From Myxococcales bacterium (lineage in GTDB: Bacteria > Myxococcota_A > Polyangia > Polyangiales > Ga0077539), in contig JAEUKI010000013.1 in assembly GCA_016793325.1 (NCBI GenBank), positions 1 through 64,000 of the forward strand: a stretch of 64,000 bases of DNA, read 5' to 3'. The translations under genes and the position numbers were made by a program. Each line of letters begins with the position of its first letter. Position 1 is the first letter of the stretch. The notes under the pieces were generated by a model. That model made no database searches. It saw nothing but the letters and a program-made list of their open reading frames with translations, and was not told the DNA's origin. Positions 26,424 through 34,978 of this stretch are shown here, piece after piece.

Positions 26424-27323
26424 ATGGCCACCGAGCTCGACGAAGACGCCATCGCAGCGATCGTTCGCGCCGTGCGCAAGCGGCTCGAACAAGAGTCTGC
26501 TCCAGTCGCGCCCGTCGATCGCTACGCGCCGCCCAAGGACTGCGGCGGCGACGCAGGACACGCGTGCACGAGCGATCCGAGGCCCGTCCACAGCGTGAAG
26601 GACCCCGTGTTCGAAGCGATGCTCCCGAGGCTCGTGGCGGCGACGTCGTCGCAGATCGCCGTGGGACACACGGGCGGGCGCTTTCGCACGGACCTCTACC
26701 TGCGCGTGCGCGAGGGGCACGCGGACGCGCGCGACGCTGTGCACAGCGACGTTCCTCCCGAATGGCCTGTGAAAAATGGGCTCATTTCGCTGGAGACCCG
26801 CTGCTCGGATCGCGACGAGTACCTGCTCTATCCCAACCACGGAAGGCGCCTCAGCGACACGTCGCGCGCGACCGTGCAGGCCTACGCGAGCACGCGGCCC
26901 GACGTGCAGATCATCGTCGGCGACGGGCTCTCGCCGAACGCGATCGTGCAAAACGGAAGCGCTTCGCTGAGCGCCCTCGGCGCCGCGCTGCAGCAGGGCG
27001 GACTGCGGACGGGCGTGAGCTTCTTCGTCAAATTCGCGCGCATCGGCGTGGCCGACGAGATCGGCGTCCTCGTGGGAGCGCGCGCCACGGTCATGCTCGT
27101 CGGCGAGCGACCAGGCCTGGGGACGGGCGACTCGCTGAGCTTCTACATCGCGATCAACCCCAAGCTCGACCAAGACAACGCCGAGAAGAACTGCATCTCC
27201 AACGTCAGGCCCATCGGGATCGCGCCGAGCGAGGCCGCGGAGCAAACCGTGACGATCTTGCGAAGAGGCTTCGAAGCCGGCGTGGGCGGCGTGGCGCTCG
27301 GGCTCGGATGGGGACGACGATGA
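26424..27323 (+). CDS. eutC: Ethanolamine ammonia-lyase small subunit EutC (299 aa)
   Basis: The small subunit that, with EutB, binds adenosylcobalamin. Family hallmarks seen are VGHTGGRFRT, the DGLSPNAI segment, GERPGLGTGDSLSFYI and the C-terminal CISNVRP. Length 299 aa against about 295 for the enteric protein. A ~60-residue N-terminal extension before VFEAMLPRLV is variable in the family. Its stop overlaps the eutL start by ATGA. Confidence 0.95.
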   Translation: MATELDEDAIAAIVRAVRKRLEQESAPVAPVDRYAPPKDCGGDAGHACTSDPRPVHSVKDPVFEAMLPRLVAATSSQIAVGHTGGRFRTDLYLRVREGHADARDAVHSDVPPEWPVKNGLISLETRCSDRDEYLLYPNHGRRLSDTSRATVQAYASTRPDVQIIVGDGLSPNAIVQNGSASLSALGAALQQGGLRTGVSFFVKFARIGVADEIGVLVGARATVMLVGERPGLGTGDSLSFYIAINPKLDQDNAEKNCISNVRPIGIAPSEAAEQTVTILRRGFEAGVGGVALGLGWGRR

Positions 27324-27988
27324 GCAAGGTTTCGCTCAGCAAATTGCAGGGTCGCGTGCTCTCGTGCCGCGCCTTGCCCAACGCGGACCCCAGGCTCTGC
27401 GAGGCGCTCGGGCTGCCTCGGTCCTCCGAGCGACGGTCCCTCGGCTTGATTACGTGTGATCAGGACGACACGCTGTACGCCGCGCTCGATCACGGCACGA
27501 AGATGGCCGACGTCGAGGTGATCTACGCCAAGAGCTTCTACGCGGGATCGGCGCACGCCTCGGGGCCGCTGTCGGGCGAGATCCTCGGCGTGATCTCGTC
27601 GAGCGAGCCCGAGTCGATCGACCAGGGCCTGCGGGCGATCGTGGACGCAGTCGAAAGAGTGTTCTCTTTTCAAGCCGTGGGGCAGACGGGGGTGGCCGTG
27701 TTTCCCACGGTGATCGCGAGCGTCGGGAGGTATTTGTCGGCGCAGTCGGGCGTCGCCGTAGGGCAGCCGCTCGGGTACTTCATCGCGCCGCCCATCGAGG
27801 CGACGCTCGGCGTGGACGCGGCGCTCAAGGCGGCGGACGTGACGATGGCGAAGTTCTTCGGGCCGCCCACGGAGACCAACTTCGCAGGGGCGTACATCAC
27901 CGGGCCGCTCGACGCGGTCGAGGCCGCGGCGCGCGCGTTTACGGCGGCCGTCGTAGACGTGGCCAACGACCCGCGGCGCTCGCGATGA
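27320..27988 (+). CDS. eutL: EutL-type microcompartment shell protein (222 aa)
   Basis: EutL is a tandem bacterial-microcompartment-domain protein that forms trimeric, gated pores in the ethanolamine-utilisation shell. Length (222 aa, usual about 219) and segments LGLITCDQDDTLYAALD, VIYAKSFYAGSAHASGPLSG and GQPLGYFIAPPIEATLG match the family across its whole length. It is coupled by ATGA overlaps to eutC before and eat after. No other shell gene (EutM/N/S/K type), aldehyde dehydrogenase or EutA-like reactivase is present in this window. Confidence 0.9.
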   Translation: MSKVSLSKLQGRVLSCRALPNADPRLCEALGLPRSSERRSLGLITCDQDDTLYAALDHGTKMADVEVIYAKSFYAGSAHASGPLSGEILGVISSSEPESIDQGLRAIVDAVERVFSFQAVGQTGVAVFPTVIASVGRYLSAQSGVAVGQPLGYFIAPPIEATLGVDAALKAADVTMAKFFGPPTETNFAGAYITGPLDAVEAAARAFTAAVVDVANDPRRSR

Positions 27989-29331
27989 GCGGCGGAGCGC
28001 CCTCTGGTGCCGAGCCCACACAATCAAGCGGCGACGGACTGAAGCGCTCGCTCGGCGTGATCCACCTCTGGGGCCTCGCCGTCGGAATGGTCATCTCTGG
28101 CGACTATTTCGGGTGGAACCTCGGCCTCTCCCGCGGCGGCCCGGTCGGCATGATCATCGCGACGCTCGCGGTGACCGTGCTCTACGTGTGCTTCATCTTC
28201 AGCTACACCGAGCTCGCCGCGGCGATCCCTCACTCGGGGGGACCGAGCGCCTTCGCCAAGCGCGCGTTCGGCTCGTGGGGCGCGTACGTCGCCGGAGCGG
28301 CGACGCTGATCGAGTTTCTCTTCGCGCCGCCGGCGATCGCGCGGGCCGTGGGCGCGTACGTGAACTTTCGAGCGCCGTCGCTCAGCGTCAACGCGGTGAG
28401 CGTGGGGGCTTTTGTGCTCTTCGGCGCGATCAACGCGATGGGCGTCTCGCTCGCGGCGACGCTCGAGCTCGTGATCACGCTGCTCGCGACCTTCGAGCTC
28501 GGGCTCTTCTTCGTGCTGACCGCGCCGCACGTTCAGACGAGCACGCTGTTGGCGCAGCCGTTGTTGCCCGGAGGCGTGGGCGGCGTGTTCGCGTGCGTCC
28601 CGTTCGCGATCTGGTTCTACCTCGGGCTCGAGGGCGCGGCGATGAGCGCCGAAGAGGTGATCGAGCCGAAGAAGACCATTCCGCGTGGGTTTTTGGCGGC
28701 GATCGCGACGTTGGTCACGTTGGCGCTCGGCGTGCTCGTGTGCACGAGCGGCGCGGTCCCGTGGCGCGAGCTCGTCGCGGACGACTCGCCGTTGCCCAAG
28801 GTGCTCTCGCGTGTGCTCTCGCGCGGACACGCGATGACGCACTTGATGGTGTACCTCGGGCTCTTGGGGCTGCTCGCGTCGTTTCACGGGATCGTGCTCG
28901 GGTGCTCGCGACAAGTGTTCGCGCTCGCGCGAGACGGCGTGCTCCCCGCGACGCTGGCGCGCGTACACCCGAAGCGCCGCACGCCCGTCGCAGCGATCCT
29001 GCTCTCGTGCTCGATCGGCGTCGCCGCCACCCTCTCGGGAAAGACCGACGCCCTCATCACCATGAGCGTCCTCGGCGCGCTCGTGCTCTACGTCACGAGC
29101 ATGTTCTCCGCGTTGAAGCTGCGCAAATCCGAGCCGGATCTCGAGCGCCCCTTCGTCGCGCCGCTGCATCCTGTGCTGCCCATCGTGGCGATCGCGCTCT
29201 CGTGCGTCGCGTTCGCGAGCGTCGCGTGGAGCGCGCCGTGGGTGTGCGCAGCGTTTGTCGCGGTGATGGTGGTTGGCGGTGTCGTGTTCGGCGTTGCGGC
29301 GCGGAGCAAGCGTGAGTCAAACTTGCGCTAG
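27985..29331 (+). CDS. eat: Ethanolamine permease, APC superfamily (448 aa)
   Basis: About 12 hydrophobic helices with the APC start SLGVIHLWGLAVGMVISGDYF and the conserved FSYTELAAAIPHSGGP after helix 2. Position in the eut operon points to an ethanolamine importer. The gene overlaps eutL by ATGA. The C-terminal part from about residue 422 is unusual: the codons for AAFVAVMVV recur downstream of the Septu-like cassette at 31429, followed by a different tail. The 3' end therefore appears to have been replaced when the cassette arrived. The final stop TAG is directly followed by the ptuA start. Confidence 0.88.
   Translation: MSGGAPSGAEPTQSSGDGLKRSLGVIHLWGLAVGMVISGDYFGWNLGLSRGGPVGMIIATLAVTVLYVCFIFSYTELAAAIPHSGGPSAFAKRAFGSWGAYVAGAATLIEFLFAPPAIARAVGAYVNFRAPSLSVNAVSVGAFVLFGAINAMGVSLAATLELVITLLATFELGLFFVLTAPHVQTSTLLAQPLLPGGVGGVFACVPFAIWFYLGLEGAAMSAEEVIEPKKTIPRGFLAAIATLVTLALGVLVCTSGAVPWRELVADDSPLPKVLSRVLSRGHAMTHLMVYLGLLGLLASFHGIVLGCSRQVFALARDGVLPATLARVHPKRRTPVAAILLSCSIGVAATLSGKTDALITMSVLGALVLYVTSMFSALKLRKSEPDLERPFVAPLHPVLPIVAIALSCVAFASVAWSAPWVCAAFVAVMVVGGVVFGVAARSKRESNLR
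29248..29274 (+). repeat. Left flanking repeat (codons for AAFVAVMVV inside eat)
   Basis: Twenty-seven bases near the eat 3' end match 31429-31455 at 24 positions. All three differences are at third codon positions, so both copies encode the same nine residues. This marks the left junction of the cassette. Confidence 0.7.
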
Positions 29332-30654
29332 ATGCTCTACGACTTCGAGTTCGAGGAGACCGACGCGAAGCTCGACTTCGCGATCAAGCTCGACGAGGGC
29401 AAGCGCTTCTATTGTTTCATCGGCGAGAACGGCGTCGGCAAGACGAACCTCCTGCAGAACATGGCGCGGGTGCTCCTGGCGTCGCACTCGATGTTTCTGG
29501 GCAGAAAGCAGGAGGGGGTGAGGTTCTGTGAATTCTTGCTCTTCCCGGAGATACAGCAGGCGCTCCTCAATAAGTCAATTCCGTTTCCGTGGGGAGTTCG
29601 CTCAAACCGGAAGGACGTGAAACAGCGCTCGCAGTACTACTGGAACGTTCTTGAATTCGAGGCACTCAAGAACGGGCTTCGCCTGCCCTTCTTGCCGGTG
29701 CTCGATCGGCCTATCGTGATGGTGGGTGCGCGCGAGCGCGGACACACGTCGAATCTTCCCGAGGAGAGTGTTCGTTTCTTGCTCAGCGCTCGCTCGGTAT
29801 TCAATTCGACGTTTGATCGCACGTTCGCTGCGGTTGAAGGAACGCCTCGCCCCCTCGAATCCGTAGCAAGCTGGGTAACCTCTCGATTGTTAGTGAACCC
29901 TATGTTCGCAGTCGGGTCAGGGCGTCGCGAGGCAGAGGTCATTGCACTCTGTAAATCGCTTCAACAACTCGACTCTGCTCGTTTCTCTCGCCTCGTGATG
30001 CGGGTCGATCAGCAGATCCGTCTCGCAATCGCATATGAAGGCGGCCAGCTCTGGTTCAACAACATCCCGATCGACAAGCTCGCGACTGGCTACATCGCTG
30101 CCGTGAAAATCCTGCAGGAGATCATCGCTGCTTTCGCGGCGTGGGGCGCGTTGATCGGCCACGCTGACCCTCTCACGCTCGATGGCATCGTGTTTATCGA
30201 CGAGCTCGACGCTCACCTCCACCCGAAGTGGCAGGCGAAGATGGTCTCGCTGCTGAAGGGGACGTTTCCCAACGCGACGTTCGTGACAGCGACGCACTCG
30301 CCGACGATCATCTCGCAGACCGAAGAGGGCGAGGCGTACGAGCTTGTTCGCGACGGAAACAAAGTCACGTCTCGTCGCCTCGGGAGTCCGCGTGACTGGT
30401 ATCTGAGCGACCTCTACGCGACGGCGTTTCACCTCGATCTCCCACAACCCGGCACGGCCGAGCCTGACGCGGACTCGGTTGTCTCGTTGCTGACTGAGTT
30501 CAGCAAGATCGTGCAGGAGTATCTCGCTGCAGGAAAGTCGGACGCGAAGCTGCGCGACGACGCTCGCTCCCTCTACGAGCAAGCGAAGGACAAGCTCCCG
30601 GACACCGACCCGCGGAGAAAGCATCTCGAGGTCCTTCGGGGGATGCTCGGGTGA
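29332..30654 (+). CDS. ptuA: Septu-like AAA/ABC-type ATPase (PtuA-like, 440 aa)
   Basis: A structural-maintenance/ABC-type ATPase with Walker A GENGVGKTN (31-39), a degenerate signature KLATGY, Walker B GIVFIDELDAHLHPKWQ and the switch region VTATHSPTII. Together with the HNH nuclease that follows with a GTGA overlap, it matches the two-gene Septu anti-phage system, where the ATPase complexes with the nuclease and licenses it on infection. Codon choice is visibly more AT-rich than in neighbours (for example around 29520-29960), which suggests horizontal acquisition. Its start abuts the eat stop (TAGATG), so it may be read from the eut transcript. Overcoming-lysogeny (OLD)-type ATPases are the alternative. 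Confidence 0.8.
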   Translation: MLYDFEFEETDAKLDFAIKLDEGKRFYCFIGENGVGKTNLLQNMARVLLASHSMFLGRKQEGVRFCEFLLFPEIQQALLNKSIPFPWGVRSNRKDVKQRSQYYWNVLEFEALKNGLRLPFLPVLDRPIVMVGARERGHTSNLPEESVRFLLSARSVFNSTFDRTFAAVEGTPRPLESVASWVTSRLLVNPMFAVGSGRREAEVIALCKSLQQLDSARFSRLVMRVDQQIRLAIAYEGGQLWFNNIPIDKLATGYIAAVKILQEIIAAFAAWGALIGHADPLTLDGIVFIDELDAHLHPKWQAKMVSLLKGTFPNATFVTATHSPTIISQTEEGEAYELVRDGNKVTSRRLGSPRDWYLSDLYATAFHLDLPQPGTAEPDADSVVSLLTEFSKIVQEYLAAGKSDAKLRDDARSLYEQAKDKLPDTDPRRKHLEVLRGMLG

Positions 30655-31400
30655 GGCACTTGAAAAGAGGGGACCCACCGGCGTCGCTCGCCGATGGTGA
30701 CGGGACAGAACCAGCGCCTCGCGTTGCTTGGTACGACAAGCTCTACAAAGAAGACGGCAAGATCAACGACCGGTGGAACACGCACGAGAAGGATCGCGTG
30801 ACCGGCACGACGCCGATTCGCAGCGCGCTCAGCAGCCTGAGCGACGGTCTGTGCGCGTACTGTGGTGTACGGTTGCCGAGCGGGTGGCACGTCGAACACT
30901 GGCTCCCGAGCGACAAGTTTCCTCGCCTCGCGTACTACTGGCCCAATCTTCTTCCCGCGTGCGCGGGATGTAATCTGAAGAAGAAAGCGATCGCCCCACC
31001 CGTAACGCCGAAGCCGCTCATCGATCCAGCGCTCGTCGCGAAGGATGATGAGGCTCCCTACAACAAGGTGTCGTTTCTCGAGGCTCGCATCGATCGAATC
31101 ATCGACCCGTCTCACGATGACCCGATGGCGCATATCGAATTCGAGTGCGCTGCGATGATCTTTGTCGCGCGCGCCGGTTCAGCGATGGGCGCGCTCACGA
31201 TCAAGAAGCTCCGACTGTTGCAAGAGCGTGACGTGGCCAACGATGTCGCGCGCATCTCTGAAGCCGTACGGCTCGCGATCTCGAAAGGGCTCGCGGATGA
31301 CGCCGTCGTAGCCCTCGTGTCGTTGACCGCGGCGTATCCGACGTTGGTCGAGGAGTTTTGCGGCTTCTGGCGCTCGTTCTCGCTCCGTGCGCGAATGTGA
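30651..31400 (+). CDS. ptuB: Septu-like HNH endonuclease (PtuB-like, 249 aa)
   Basis: A GTG start overlaps the ATPase stop (GTGA). The HNH/zinc core lies at about 68-108: CAYC (68-71), WHVEHWLP (His80, Glu82, His83), then Asn99 in WPNLLP and CAGCN (104-108). This gives the Cys4-zinc ribbon with an H-N-H catalytic centre seen in PtuB. The C-terminal ~120 residues are helical and may contact the ATPase. In Septu this subunit is the DNA- or RNA-cutting effector. The gene shares the lower GC of the ATPase gene. No third gene belongs to the cassette. Confidence 0.8.
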   Translation: MRHLKRGDPPASLADGDGTEPAPRVAWYDKLYKEDGKINDRWNTHEKDRVTGTTPIRSALSSLSDGLCAYCGVRLPSGWHVEHWLPSDKFPRLAYYWPNLLPACAGCNLKKKAIAPPVTPKPLIDPALVAKDDEAPYNKVSFLEARIDRIIDPSHDDPMAHIEFECAAMIFVARAGSAMGALTIKKLRLLQERDVANDVARISEAVRLAISKGLADDAVVALVSLTAAYPTLVEEFCGFWRSFSLRARM

Positions 31401-31428
31401 CGCACGTCGCAGTGCGAACAGCCCCTCA

Positions 31429-31521
31429 GCCGCGTTCGTCGCGGTGATGGTGGTGGTGATCGCTGGCGCGTGGGCGCACGGGCGACGGGGTCTTCGCCGA
31501 GACGCGTCCGCTCTGCGATGA
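31429..31521 (+). pseudogene. Displaced 3' end of the eat gene
   Basis: The frame beginning in the right-hand copy of the repeat (31429-31455, AAFVAVMVV) continues with an IAGAWAHGRRG-type tail to TGA at 31519-31521. It encodes the end of a membrane helix plus a basic tail, as expected for a permease C-terminus. It has no start codon or upstream coding part. It stops 9 bases before the next gene, a normal spacing here. Read as the original end of eat, cut off by the cassette. Confidence 0.65.
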
Positions 31522-31530
31522 TCGCCCTCG

Positions 31531-33693
31531 ATGCACGACTCTACGCTGCGCGCGCAGCTCACCGCGGCGCTCGCCGCGAAGGGCCCCGAGTACCTCCCTC
31601 GCACGAGACACAAGCTCGCGGACGGGAGCCCGCGCTACACGAATCGGTTGATCCTCGCGTCGAGCCCGTACCTCGCGCAGCACGCGCACAACCCCGTGGA
31701 CTGGTGGCCGTGGTGCGACGAGGCGTTTTCGACTGCAGAAACACAGTCCAAGCCAGTCCTCCTCTCCGTGGGCTACTCGACCTGTCACTGGTGCCACGTG
31801 ATGGAAGAAGAGAGCTTCGAGGACGAAGAGATCGCGCGCTTCGTCAACGAGCGCTTCGTGTGCGTCAAGGTCGACCGCGAAGAGCGCCCCGACGTCGACG
31901 CTGTGTACATGTCGTTCATCCAGGGAATGACCGGCCGCGGCGGCTGGCCGATGACCGTGTTTCTCACGCCCTCGCGACAGCCCTTTTATGGCGCGACGTA
32001 TCTTCCCCCGCGCGCTGGGGCGCGGGGCGCGAGGCAAGGGCTGCTCGAGGTCCTTCGGATCATTGACGAGCGCTACCGCGGAGACCCGCGCGCCATCCTC
32101 GCGCAATCCGAGCTGTACTCGAACGAGCTCCGCACGCTCTCTCGCCCTGCTCCAGCGGGAGACCTCGCGCCCGCTTCGACGATCGACGCGGCGGTCGCGC
32201 AGGCGCGCGCGAGCTTCGATCCGACGCACGGAGGACGACGGGGAATCCCCAAGTTTCCCTCGGCTTTTCCGCTGCGATTGTTGTGTCGCTACGGAGTTCG
32301 AAGCGGGGACGAGCGCGCCCTCTCGATGGTCTCGCACACGCTCGAGCGCATGGCCGATGGAGGCATGTTCGATCACTTGTCCGGCGGGTTTCATCGGTAC
32401 TCGACCGACCATCAGTGGCTCGTCCCGCACTTCGAGAAGATGCTCTACGACAACGCGGCGCTCGCGCTCGCGTACCTCGAAGGCTCGCAGGCCCTGGCGA
32501 ATCCGCGCTTCGCGGACACGACGCGCTCGGTGCTCGACTACGTGCTCGCCGAGATGACCGCGCCGGACGGGACGTTCTACGCGGCGACGGACGCCGACAG
32601 CGCCACGCCCGCGGGGGTCATGGAGGAGGGGGCCTTCTTCACGTGGACGACACACGAAATCGAGTCTGCGCTCGGCGTCGATGATGCGCCGGACGCGATC
32701 GCCTATTGGGGCGTGAGCGAGACGGGCCACCTCGACGGTCGCTCGGTGCTCCATCGTCCGCGCGGCGCACCCGCGCTCGATCCAGCGCGGGTCGAGTCGC
32801 TTCGCGCGCGACTGCGGGAGGCGCGCGCCAAACGCCCCGCGCCCCTCCGCGACGACAAGGCCATCATCGGGTGGAACGCCCTCACCGTCACCGCGCTCGC
32901 CCGCGCCGCCATCGTCCTCGGTGACGCGCGCTACGCCGACGCGGCGGTCCGTTGCTGCGAGACGATCCTCCGCGTGCGCGACGAGCGAGGCTCGCTCCCT
33001 CACGTGATCGTCCGCGGCCAGGGCGAGGGGCTCGCGTACGGAGACGACCGCGTGTTCTTGAGCCAAGCGCTGCTCGATGTGTTCGAGCTCACGGGGCACG
33101 CTCGATGGCTCGACGAGGCGCGCGCCACGATGAACGACCTCGCGCGCGAGCACGGCGATCCAGAGAACGGCGGCTATTTTCTCAGCGCTACGTCGCACGA
33201 GGCGCTGCTCTTTCGAGAGAAGCCGGACTACGACGGCGCTGTTCCGTCGCTCAACTCGGTGGCGGCGCTCGTGTGGTCGCGGCTCGCGACGGTGTGCGAC
33301 GACGAGCTCGCGCGAGGCCATGCAGAGCGCACGATGCGAGCTTTTTCGGCGCTCGTAGCGAGGCGGCCGCTCGCGATGGACCACTTGCTCCTCGCGCTCG
33401 ACTGGCACACGCGCGGCGCGCGCGAGGTCGTGATCGTCGTGCGCGAGGGCGGAGCGCTCAGCGGTGACGCGCGACCGTTTCTCGCGGCGCTCGAGCGATC
33501 GCTCGTCCCAAGCGTCGCGCTCGTGGTCGCGACCGAAGCGGCCCTCGCGGGAGCGCTCGGCGAGAGAGTCCCATTCGCGCGGGGCAAAACGCTGGTCGAA
33601 GGGCGACCGACGGCCTACGTGTGCGAGCGAGGGCTCTGCCAGCGGCCGACCACGGACCCCGAAGAGTTTGCCGCGCAGCTGCGCGCGTCGTGA
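31531..33693 (+). CDS. YyaL/SPATA20-like protein, DUF255 thioredoxin domain (720 aa)
   Basis: The N-terminal ~170 residues are a thioredoxin-like domain with the family signature [17 protein letters not shown]. It is preceded by [21 protein letters not shown] and followed by [13 protein letters not shown]. The remainder is an alpha/alpha-barrel like N-acylglucosamine 2-epimerase/six-hairpin enzymes ([25 protein letters not shown]). Members are cytosolic proteins of uncertain function, sometimes annotated as glycosyl-hydrolase-like. Length 720 aa is normal. Located just after the displaced eat end; the ATG at 31531 is the first in frame. Confidence 0.9.
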   Translation: MHDSTLRAQLTAALAAKGPEYLPRTRHKLADGSPRYTNRLILASSPYLAQHAHNPVDWWPWCDEAFSTAETQSKPVLLSVGYSTCHWCHVMEEESFEDEEIARFVNERFVCVKVDREERPDVDAVYMSFIQGMTGRGGWPMTVFLTPSRQPFYGATYLPPRAGARGARQGLLEVLRIIDERYRGDPRAILAQSELYSNELRTLSRPAPAGDLAPASTIDAAVAQARASFDPTHGGRRGIPKFPSAFPLRLLCRYGVRSGDERALSMVSHTLERMADGGMFDHLSGGFHRYSTDHQWLVPHFEKMLYDNAALALAYLEGSQALANPRFADTTRSVLDYVLAEMTAPDGTFYAATDADSATPAGVMEEGAFFTWTTHEIESALGVDDAPDAIAYWGVSETGHLDGRSVLHRPRGAPALDPARVESLRARLREARAKRPAPLRDDKAIIGWNALTVTALARAAIVLGDARYADAAVRCCETILRVRDERGSLPHVIVRGQGEGLAYGDDRVFLSQALLDVFELTGHARWLDEARATMNDLAREHGDPENGGYFLSATSHEALLFREKPDYDGAVPSLNSVAALVWSRLATVCDDELARGHAERTMRAFSALVARRPLAMDHLLLALDWHTRGAREVVIVVREGGALSGDARPFLAALERSLVPSVALVVATEAALAGALGERVPFARGKTLVEGRPTAYVCERGLCQRPTTDPEEFAAQLRAS

Positions 33694-33705
33694 CAGCCTC
33701 GCGGG

Positions 33706-34059
33706 TCACACCGTGAACAGCGCCTTGCTCGCGAGCGCGTCGCGCACGTCGTCGCGCAATTTCGTGAGCTCGGTGAGCTTCGTCTCGATCTCGGCGAGCT
33801 TTCGGTGAAGGCGCTCGCGCATCCGCTCGCTCGACAGTTGTTTGGCGTCGAGGAGCTTGCCGAGCTCGCGGATCTCGTCGAGCGAGAACCCGAGGTCCTT
33901 CGCTCGCTTGCAGAGCCGCAAGCACGCCACGGTGGACGCGTGGTAGTCGCGGTATCCGTTGCGACGGCGCGTGGGGCGCGCCACGATCCCGAGCTTCTCG
34001 TAGTAGCGGATCGTGTCGATCGAGAAGCCCGTCTGCTCGGACAGTTCGTGGATCAGCAT
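33706..34059 (-). CDS. MerR-family transcriptional regulator (117 aa)
   Basis: MLIHELSEQTGFSIDTIRYYEKLGIV is a standard MerR winged helix with RYYEKLGI and NGYRDY. A coiled-coil dimerisation helix and a short C-terminus follow. No cysteine pattern for a metal is present, so the signal is unknown. ATG 34059 leaves the operator free; a start at 34101 would overlap the divergent hydrolase start codon. It is divergent from the alpha/beta-hydrolase, the likely target. Confidence 0.88.
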   Translation of the reverse strand: MLIHELSEQTGFSIDTIRYYEKLGIVARPTRRRNGYRDYHASTVACLRLCKRAKDLGFSLDEIRELGKLLDAKQLSSERMRERLHRKLAEIETKLTELTKLRDDVRDALASKALFTV

Positions 34060-34060
34060 C

Positions 34061-34092
34061 TTGACCCTGGAGTGTGCTCCAGGGTTCAGGAT
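34061..34092 (+). promoter_or_regulatory. MerR-type operator/promoter for the hydrolase
   Basis: TTGACC (34061-34066) as -35, the perfect inverted repeat ACCCTGGAG-N4-CTCCAGGGT (34064-34085) in a long 20-base spacer, and CAGGAT (34087-34092) as -10. The stretched spacer with an internal palindrome is typical of MerR-controlled promoters. The expected transcription start, about 7 bases after the -10, falls at or next to the ATG at 34100, so the mRNA may be leaderless. Confidence 0.75.
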
Positions 34093-34099
34093 CGACGCC

Positions 34100-34972
34100 A
34101 TGGATCCCTCGCTCGCTCAGTGGAAATCTCTCGGACACACGTTTTCATACCGAGGACGCTCGGTCTTCTACCGCCGCGAAGGCCGCGGCCCCACGGTCGT
34201 CGCGCTGCACGGATACCCGTTGTCGTCCTGGGACTTCTCGCGCGTGTGGGCGACGCTCACCGAGGCGCACGACGTGATCGCGCCGGACATGGTGGGCTTC
34301 GGGTTCTCGGACAAGCCGCGCGACGGCGAGTACTCGCTCGCGATGATGGCGGACACCGTCGAGGCCCTCGCGGCCTCGCTCGACGTCACGAGCGCGCACC
34401 TCGTCGCCTTCGACCTGGGAACGGCGGTCGCGCAAGAGCTCCTCGCCCGCTTCGAAGAGGGGCGCGCGAAGGTGCGCCTTCGCTCGGTGTGTTTTCTCAA
34501 CGGGAGCTTGTTTCCCGAGGTGTATCGACCGCGGTGGATCCAGAAGGTGCTCGTGTCTCCGCTCGGGCCGTGGGTGGGTCCGAGGCTCCCGCGCGGGCTC
34601 GTGCAGAAGGCGCTGGTCTCGACGTTCGGTCCGCACACGAAACCAAGCCCCGAGGACCTCGAGCGCTTCTCGCAGCTCATCGAAGCGGGCGAGGGACTGT
34701 CGGTTACTCACAAGCTCAACAAGCTCGTCTTCGATCGCCGCACGCACAGGGACCGCTGGGTGTCCGCGATGCAGAGCACCCGCGTCGCGATGCGGCTCGT
34801 CAACGGACCGGCGGACCCCAACTCCGGCGCGCACATGATGCAGCGCTATCGCGAGCTCGTCCCGTCGCCCGACATTGTCTCTGTGGGCGACGCGATCGGG
34901 CACTGGCCGCTCTTGGAGGCCCCTGACGCGTCCGCGCGCGCGATCCTCGAGCACTGGGCTCGCGCGGCGTGA
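34100..34972 (+). CDS. Alpha/beta-fold hydrolase (290 aa)
   Basis: Haloalkane-dehalogenase/epoxide-hydrolase-like: oxyanion HGYP (ALHGYPLSSWDF), DMVGFGFSDKP and the nucleophile strand VAFDLGTAVA. The nucleophile elbow reads F-D-L-G-T, so the nucleophile would be Asp, as in dehalogenases and epoxide hydrolases. A late GHWPLLEAP supplies the catalytic His. Soluble. ATG 34100 lies just behind the MerR-type promoter; longer frames to 34013 run through the operator and regulator gene. Substrate unknown; the MerR partner suggests induction by a small molecule. Confidence 0.85.
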   Translation: MDPSLAQWKSLGHTFSYRGRSVFYRREGRGPTVVALHGYPLSSWDFSRVWATLTEAHDVIAPDMVGFGFSDKPRDGEYSLAMMADTVEALAASLDVTSAHLVAFDLGTAVAQELLARFEEGRAKVRLRSVCFLNGSLFPEVYRPRWIQKVLVSPLGPWVGPRLPRGLVQKALVSTFGPHTKPSPEDLERFSQLIEAGEGLSVTHKLNKLVFDRRTHRDRWVSAMQSTRVAMRLVNGPADPNSGAHMMQRYRELVPSPDIVSVGDAIGHWPLLEAPDASARAILEHWARAA

Positions 34973-34978
34973 GCACGC

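Noticed and set aside
28024..29169. 381-residue minus-strand frame opposite eat
   Set aside because: Antisense shadow of a permease; no domain and highly charged composition.
29248..29274. Target-site duplication of a transposon flanking the Septu-like cassette
   Set aside because: The two copies differ at three silent positions and there are no terminal inverted repeats or transposase.
32650..32680. Another THEIE-coding segment (ACACACGAAATCGAG) resembling the start-site motif
   Set aside because: It lies deep inside the YyaL-like gene and differs at key positions, so it is treated as chance.
31426..33408. 660-residue minus-strand frame opposite the YyaL-like gene
   Set aside because: Antisense shadow; the plus-strand gene has the CHWCHVM signature.
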